This document shows, piece after piece, positions 32,971 through 37,137 of a DNA stretch of 37,137 bases. Each line of letters starts with the position of its first letter. The stretch's first letter is position 1. Location: positions 1 through 37,137 of the forward strand of contig CALJMB010000066.1 in assembly GCA_937982515.1 (NCBI GenBank), read 5' to 3'. The notes below the pieces were generated by a model that was not told the DNA's origin, searched no databases, and was given only the letters and a program-made list of their open reading frames with translations. The DNA is from an uncultured Balneolaceae bacterium. GTDB taxonomy: Bacteria; Bacteroidota; Rhodothermia; Balneolales; Balneolaceae. A program made the translations under genes and the position numbers.

Positions 32971-34140
32971 ATGATTACACGCCAAACAATCCTGGATTTA
33001 GCTGGAGTAAACCAAAACCCCTGTATTTCCATCTACATTCCGACCCATATGATGGGCGAAGAGATACAACAAGATCCCATCCGGTTTAAGAATGCATTGA
33101 AAAAGGTAGAGGATAAACTGGCAGAACAGCACAACAACGATACGAAGAACCATGTACTGTTGAAAGAGGCCAGAGAGTTACTGGATAAGCCGATGTTCTG
33201 GCAGCAAAGCGACAAAGGATTGGCGGTGTTTATAACAGAAGGTATGTTTGAGTATTACCGGGTTCCTTTGGAGTTTGAAGAGCAGATATTAGTAGGTGAT
33301 CACTTCCTTATCACTCCCCTGTTACCGATGATCACTCTGGAAGGCACATTTTGTATTCTTGCCCTGAGCCAGAAAAACACCCGGCTTCTCAGGGCCACGC
33401 GCGATGCCATCAGGCCTATTGAGCTGAAGGAAGCGGCTACGAGTATGGAAGAGTTTCTGCAATATCATGATGAGGATCCGGGAGTCCGGCATCATTCCAT
33501 ACAGGGAATGGGAGGAGGCAAAACTAAATCGCATTATCAAAGCGAGGGCGGTATTTTCCATGGCCACGGAACAGAAGATACCACGGATGAAAGAGAGCTC
33601 GTCAACTATCTCAATCAGATAGAAAACGAAGTAACTTCCATCATGAGAAAGCGAAACGACCCGCTGATACTGGCCGGAATGGAAAAGGCCGTAGCCGAAT
33701 ACAGGAAAGTGAATCACTACAGCCGGCTTATGGACGAGACTATATTCCACAACCCCGATGATCTGACGGATGAAGTGGTAAGAGAAAAAGGGTGGGAGAT
33801 CATCCGGTCATACTTCCTCCGGGATATGTACAACGACCTGGAGCGTTTTGCGGATCTGACGGGGAGTGAAAAACATTCCGATAATCTCACAGAGATTGTT
33901 CAGGCCTCCTACTACGGCAAAGTAGATTCGCTGTTTGTGCCTATCGGGGAGCAGAGCTGGGGCTGGTTTGATGAAGAGCGCGATACCGTACACCACAGCT
34001 CCGGCCAGCAAAACGGCGAGCACGACCTCATCAACATGGCCGCTATAAAGACCATCTCCCAAGGCGGCAACGTCTATGCCCTCGACAGAGAAGAGATGCC
34101 GCAGAAGAAGCCCATAGCCGCCATCTTTCGGTATGCCTGA
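32971..34140 (+). CDS. Bacterial archaeo-eukaryotic release factor (baeRF) family protein
   Basis: This 389-residue protein matches the baeRF group (probably family 7), bacterial proteins with the eRF1/Pelota-like fold. It opens with ISIYIPTHMMGEEIQQDPIR and ends with the LVNMAA-like INMAAIKTISQGGNVYAL segment and ..AIFRYA. A Gly/His-rich loop (GMGGGKTKSH, then GGIFHGHGTED) takes the place of a GGQ-type loop; no GGQ is present. The family has been proposed to act at ribosomes, but no activity is established. ATG 32971 is chosen because GGAGG lies 5 bases upstream; the GTG at 32959 overlaps that site. Strong Shine-Dalgarno sequences are unusual in this window. Confidence 0.85.
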   Translation: MITRQTILDLAGVNQNPCISIYIPTHMMGEEIQQDPIRFKNALKKVEDKLAEQHNNDTKNHVLLKEARELLDKPMFWQQSDKGLAVFITEGMFEYYRVPLEFEEQILVGDHFLITPLLPMITLEGTFCILALSQKNTRLLRATRDAIRPIELKEAATSMEEFLQYHDEDPGVRHHSIQGMGGGKTKSHYQSEGGIFHGHGTEDTTDERELVNYLNQIENEVTSIMRKRNDPLILAGMEKAVAEYRKVNHYSRLMDETIFHNPDDLTDEVVREKGWEIIRSYFLRDMYNDLERFADLTGSEKHSDNLTEIVQASYYGKVDSLFVPIGEQSWGWFDEERDTVHHSSGQQNGEHDLINMAAIKTISQGGNVYALDREEMPQKKPIAAIFRYA

Positions 34141-34265
34141 GGAAGCGCCGCGGATTCTGGCGGATAGCCGCGGGCAGGTTCCGGCCCCAGATCCGCACAG
34201 ATAAACACGGACTGAAGAAGAAAATGGCCAGTAATCAGTGAATTACTGTGACAGAAAGTAAGGCG

Positions 34266-34328
34266 TTTCCCCTCTTGGGAGAGGAACAAAGGGTGGGTTC
34301 GGCAGTGGCGACAGGCAGGAACCCACCC
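34266..34328. repeat. Second copy of the GGGTGGGTTCG repeat with hairpin
   Basis: TTCCCCTCTTGGGAGAGGAA then CAAAGGGTGGGTTCG resembles the copy at 30695-30730. GGGTGGGTTC (34291-34300) pairs perfectly with GAACCCACCC (34319-34328) across an 18-base loop. It lies between convergent genes and may help terminate transcription. Confidence 0.55.
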
Positions 34329-34358
34329 ATCCTTCTGTAAGAATCAGCCTTACGCAGA

Positions 34359-34682
34359 TTAGTAGAACCCAAAAAACCACGTGACCACTACGAACGACAG
34401 GGCCATTACATAAGAAGAAACTAGCTTCATCTTGTCTTCTTTATAGAATTCATAACTGCTGTATACGGCAAATGGTGCAGAAACAATGGTCAGCAATATC
34501 AGAAATGTTACATCGAAGCCGGTATACAACAGGGAGATAATGAACATCCCTGATAATCCATGGGAGGCATAATTCAGCGTTTTTAGCTTTTGGCTCAGGT
34601 CTGAAGCTTTAATCTGCAATCCCTTCCATACGATGTAGAAAAAAACGATAGCTGTTATGAGATAAATAGCGTCGTATTCCAT
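34359..34682 (-). CDS. Small four-helix membrane protein, unknown
   Basis: A 107-residue protein with hydrophobic segments at about 5-21, 43-58, 59-75 and 89-106, separated by short charged loops (KASDLSQKLK, YKEDKMKL). It ends FFGFY. I recognise no family. It lies 63 bp before another small membrane gene (34746-34967, upstream in transcription), so the two are probably a small operon. Even hydrophobic periodicity and sensible loops support it as real. No Shine-Dalgarno sequence. Confidence 0.6.
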   Translation of the reverse strand: MEYDAIYLITAIVFFYIVWKGLQIKASDLSQKLKTLNYASHGLSGMFIISLLYTGFDVTFLILLTIVSAPFAVYSSYEFYKEDKMKLVSSYVMALSFVVVTWFFGFY

Positions 34683-34745
34683 AAGCCATTCCCATCCTCT
34701 GTTTTAAAAGACACGTTGATAGTTTAAGCCCGGCTGGCTCCGTTC

Positions 34746-34967
34746 CTATTCCTCAGCGCTGCCGGAGAACTTCCCGTGGTACCGCTCTCTCTTCCTTTGT
34801 CCGCTTCTGACAAACAGAAAGGCCAAATACAAGATTATACCACTCGGTACAAGCCAGGACAAGATGGAAAGTGCAGGTGTACCACTGCTGATATCTAAAA
34901 TCAGTGTTAACGAAGAAATGGCAAGCACAAAAACAAAAAGCACTTTGATGGGCCGGGGATATTTCAT
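34746..34967 (-). CDS. Small two-helix membrane protein, unknown
   Basis: A 73-residue protein with two hydrophobic helices (about 8-25 and 33-52) and a basic, probably cytoplasmic tail (RSGQRKRERYHGK). No family recognised. The MKYPRPIKVLFVFVLAISSL start could also be read as an uncleaved signal anchor. It precedes the four-helix protein on the same strand. Confidence 0.55.
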   Translation of the reverse strand: MKYPRPIKVLFVFVLAISSLTLILDISSGTPALSILSWLVPSGIILYLAFLFVRSGQRKRERYHGKFSGSAEE

Positions 34968-35236
34968 GGTTGGTTGTGTGATTTAATGATGGCTATCTGT
35001 CTTATTTCATGGTACTTAAATATCCGGATACCGGCAAGAAGTATCTGTAAACGATGATCCAGGCTGACACACTGTTACTTCCGGGAAGCCTCCGCTATCT
35101 CCGCCACCGTTTTTATGTGTGAGTTATAACTTGTGAGAGGACAAAGTGCAGCAGTTATGTAGTTTTAATATTGGTTTAATACTTGAGTTAAGCTACGACA
35201 GTACAATGGCACCGGCTTGAAGAAAAGGCCCGTTAC

Positions 35237-35572
35237 CTATTCAATTTCAGTAAACCGTCCCGGTTTGTTAGCTTTAATGACCGGCTTTAACTTTTCAACT
35301 AGTGGCAGCAAGTCTTCATAGATATTGGTTGAGGCTATTAGAAGCACTACGTGTATCTGCGCATCTTGAACGGGCTGCTGAAAACTTAAGTTGCGATCGC
35401 TGGTAACAAATACATCAAAATCGCTCTCTGCTTTTGATAACACTTTTCTATCAGGAAAGCTATCCCGGCCCATCTCCGGAACAGTGCGTACTATAAATTC
35501 CGGATCTAATTCTTCAATTCTATATTTCAGCTTTTTGGGAAGGCACTCATCTAATAGAATTTTAACACTCAT
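35237..35572 (-). CDS. DUF5615 PIN-like toxin
   Basis: This 111-residue protein fits DUF5615/PIN-like nucleases: ILLDECLPKKLK at the start (first acidic residue), a central GRDSFPDRKVLSKAESDFDVFVT block with acidic residues, and the SDRNL motif. Together these form the metal-binding acidic cluster. Its start overlaps the end of the DUF433 gene by four bases (35569-35572), the usual antitoxin-first arrangement. Partners of this type (for example VapBC45 of mycobacteria, as I recall) are predicted RNase toxins. Activity is inferred from family and context. Confidence 0.85.
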   Translation of the reverse strand: MSVKILLDECLPKKLKYRIEELDPEFIVRTVPEMGRDSFPDRKVLSKAESDFDVFVTSDRNLSFQQPVQDAQIHVVLLIASTNIYEDLLPLVEKLKPVIKANKPGRFTEIE

Positions 35573-35784
35573 TGAGGCTGAAGAAGCTGATTCTTGAATG
35601 ATTCGAGCACTTCAATAGCTTGCCGGCGGGAAACAGTAGGGAAATCCTCCAAAAACTCCTGGACAGAGTGATCAGCTTCTAAATATTCAAAAAAAGTTTG
35701 AACGGGCACACGTGTTCCCTTAAAGACAGGAGTACCGCCCAAGATATCTTTGCGCTGTTCTATGAGTTTTTTAGAATGGCTCAT
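35569..35784 (-). CDS. DUF433 antitoxin
   Basis: This 71-residue protein is a compact HTH-containing DUF433 antitoxin. DILGGTPVFKGTRVPVQTFFEYLEA (13-37) is the diagnostic stretch, followed by VQEFLEDFPTVSRRQAIEVL. It overlaps the toxin gene by four bases, so the pair is translationally coupled. The DNA-binding domain suggests autorepression at the upstream gap. No Shine-Dalgarno sequence. Confidence 0.87.
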   Translation of the reverse strand: MSHSKKLIEQRKDILGGTPVFKGTRVPVQTFFEYLEADHSVQEFLEDFPTVSRRQAIEVLESFKNQLLQPQ

Positions 35785-36189
35785 GTCGTTAAGTAGAATT
35801 TTGAAGAATAACTGATAGCATGATAACTAACGAGCAGGTTATTTAGAAATTTCTTACAGAATCTGGCAGTTGTCATCGCATAGTATGATGTAGTTCCATC
35901 CATTCAGGCACTTGTAGACGAACCCCGAGACTCCCTAAGTTTCCAAAACTCAGGAAGTCTTTCGCTCCTTTCTAAAAAAATCCCCTCTCACAGCCCGCAG
36001 ACGCCCCTTTGAAAAAAAAGTAAACTTTTTTTGTAAGGAATGGCCCGCCAAACAGTCTGTATAGATAGGGGCCGGAATTCCCGGCCTCTCCGGCTGGGGA
36101 CTCATCTCGGGTTATCGGCTTTTTCGGAGCCCGGGAGATCCGGCCGGTTCACCATAAACTGTTAATTAACCGAAGAAAGGAGACTTACT
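35785..36189. other. Divergent antitoxin-HU intergenic region
   Basis: This 405-bp gap contains a hairpin (35928-35960; 15-base arms, two irregular pairs that become G-U in minus-strand RNA) and a symmetric A/T block (36013-36032: seven A, GTAAAC, seven T). A GC-rich stretch of CCGG/GGCC words follows (36070-36150), including GGCCGG-AATTC-CCGGCC. AAAGGAG (36176-36182) is the Shine-Dalgarno sequence of the downstream gene. The A tract may act as an UP-like promoter element or a bend. Confidence 0.5.
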
Positions 36190-36888
36190 ATGAGTCTTAA
36201 ATATTCCTTAATTCCGAATCATCTGACGGATGATCCGGACGATTACATGGCCGTTGTGCAGGATCAGAGAACCCGCACACGGGAAGATATCATCAACGAA
36301 ATGCTCGAGCGCGGATCAACGGTGACCCGTGCCGACATTCTGTCGGTGTTCGAAGAAGAGCAGGCTGTGGTCAAGAAGTTTCTGGCCGATGGCGATCGCG
36401 TACAGACCGATCTGTACAGCACCAGCTCTTCCATTGCAGGGCCGTTTAACGGTGCCGGCGACAGTTTCGACGCATCGCGTAATCACGTGCGTTTTAATAT
36501 GACGCCCAACAGAGAACTGGTAGCGCTGGCGCGCGAGGTAGACGTAAAGAAGATAGCGGCAAGCGTAGTCCGGCCCGTGCTGGAGTCGTTCTTCGACTTC
36601 GTCTCAGGCACTCGCAATCAGGCGCTGACGCCGGGACGAAGCGCCGAGATCCGGGGCAGTCATCTGAAGGTAGATCCGGAGGATCCTGTTCAGGGCATCT
36701 GGTTTATCGCCTCTGACGGCACGGAGACTCAGGTGGAGCTGGTCACGCGCAACATGCCGGCTCATCTGATGTTCGAGGTGCCCGCCGGGCTTGCCAGCGG
36801 GGAGTATCAGGTGGAAGTGCGCAACAAACCGAGAGGGGCTAATGAGCTGCGTACCGGCAGACTTATGGCTCCACTCGTTGCGACGTAA
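36190..36888 (+). CDS. HU-like DNA-binding protein with DUF4469 domain
   Basis: This 232-residue protein has an N-terminal HU/IHF-like DNA-binding domain (about 1-125; PNHLTDDPDDYMAVV, GSTVTRADILSVFEEEQAVV) and a C-terminal Ig-like DUF4469 domain (about 145-225; LTPGRSAEIRGSHLKVDPED, then GIWFI). Bacteroidota encode many such proteins, sometimes in several copies; their DNA target is unknown. The start has a strong AAAGGAG seven bases upstream. It is followed 32 bases later by a 22-bp tandem repeat array, and the GC-rich leader upstream is unusual. A chromatin role is inferred from the fold only. Confidence 0.88.
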   Translation: MSLKYSLIPNHLTDDPDDYMAVVQDQRTRTREDIINEMLERGSTVTRADILSVFEEEQAVVKKFLADGDRVQTDLYSTSSSIAGPFNGAGDSFDASRNHVRFNMTPNRELVALAREVDVKKIAASVVRPVLESFFDFVSGTRNQALTPGRSAEIRGSHLKVDPEDPVQGIWFIASDGTETQVELVTRNMPAHLMFEVPAGLASGEYQVEVRNKPRGANELRTGRLMAPLVAT

Positions 36889-36920
36889 GCCCTCCTCACC
36901 TTGTAGTCCGCTTGCAAGCT

Positions 36921-37062
36921 GCTTGCAGAGCGATTACATAGTGCTTGTATAGCAACTACACAGTGCTTGCAGAGCGATTACATAGTGCTTGTATAGCAAC
37001 TGCATAGTGCTTGTAGAGCGACTACATAGTGCATGTAGAGTGGCTGCATAGTGCATGCAGCC
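36921..37062. repeat. 22-bp tandem repeat array (6.5 copies)
   Basis: Six 22-bp units start at 36921, 36943, 36965, 36987, 37009 and 37031, with a partial seventh at 37053. All follow GCwTGyAkAG.. then ..rCAyAGT. Units 1 and 3 are identical and units 2 and 4 differ by two bases, giving a 44-bp superperiod; units 5 and 6 diverge further. There are no spacers, so it is not a CRISPR. It begins 32 bases after the HU-DUF4469 stop. Confidence 0.92.
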
Positions 37063-37137
37063 TGCTTTCGGATATACATCAGGTGCAGAACGCTGCCTGG
37101 GCAGGTTGCCATAGTAGTACCCCCAAATAACAATCCC

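Noticed and set aside
36921..37062. CRISPR array
   Set aside because: The 22-bp units are contiguous, with no unique spacers and no cas genes; it is a tandem repeat.

Overview
The window looks like a chromosomal segment from a Bacteroidota-related bacterium, most likely Balneolota/Rhodothermia. This is inferred from protein content and leader style. A DUF4295 gene follows rpmB-rpmG, and DUF6567 and DUF2911 lipoproteins, an HU-DUF4469 protein and a bacterial aeRF-family protein are present. Most start codons lack a Shine-Dalgarno sequence, and several leaders carry TTG-N19/20-TAnnTTTT promoter-like signals. No 16S gene or database search supports the placement. I recognised no tRNA, rRNA, CRISPR array or intact insertion sequence.

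Layout. 0-0.5 kb: intergenic DNA with dispersed repeats. 0.5-3.4 kb: mnmG and rsmG; the start of rsmG carries two near-perfect ParB-binding parS sites and a degenerate third. 4-10.6 kb: accessory block with a WYL regulator, a 1011-residue BTAD/AAA/TPR regulator, a BBE-type flavoenzyme and a DUF4242 protein. 10.7-15.2 kb: gyrB-gyrA on the minus strand. 15.4-19.6 kb: rpmB, rpmG, DUF4295, yqeY, cvpA-like, tyrS and a MarR regulator. 19.7-23.8 kb: LolC/E-type permease (minus), adk and a DUF6567 lipoprotein (plus), then a metalloenzyme and dtd (minus). 23.76-24.21 kb: AT-rich gap with about ten DnaA-box-like nonamers, the best replication-origin candidate here. 24.2-26.1 kb: DinB/YfiT protein, purM and a small AtuA-related gene. 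26.2-32.6 kb: minus-strand DUF2911 lipoprotein, a large secreted HExxH/propeller/barrel protein, a hemolysin III protein and cstA. 33-37 kb: baeRF-type protein, two small membrane proteins, a DUF433/DUF5615 toxin-antitoxin pair, an HU-like DUF4469 protein and a 22-bp tandem array.

How it fits together. Gyrase, mnmG/rsmG, parS and a DnaA-box cluster within about 21 kb point to an origin-proximal region where replication initiation and ParB loading take place. Translation genes (rpmB, rpmG, tyrS, yqeY, dtd, mnmG, rsmG, baeRF) are dense. The least explained parts are the regulator/flavoenzyme/DUF4242 block, the 971-residue envelope protein, the HU-DUF4469 gene with its tandem array, and the minority of genes with strong Shine-Dalgarno sequences.
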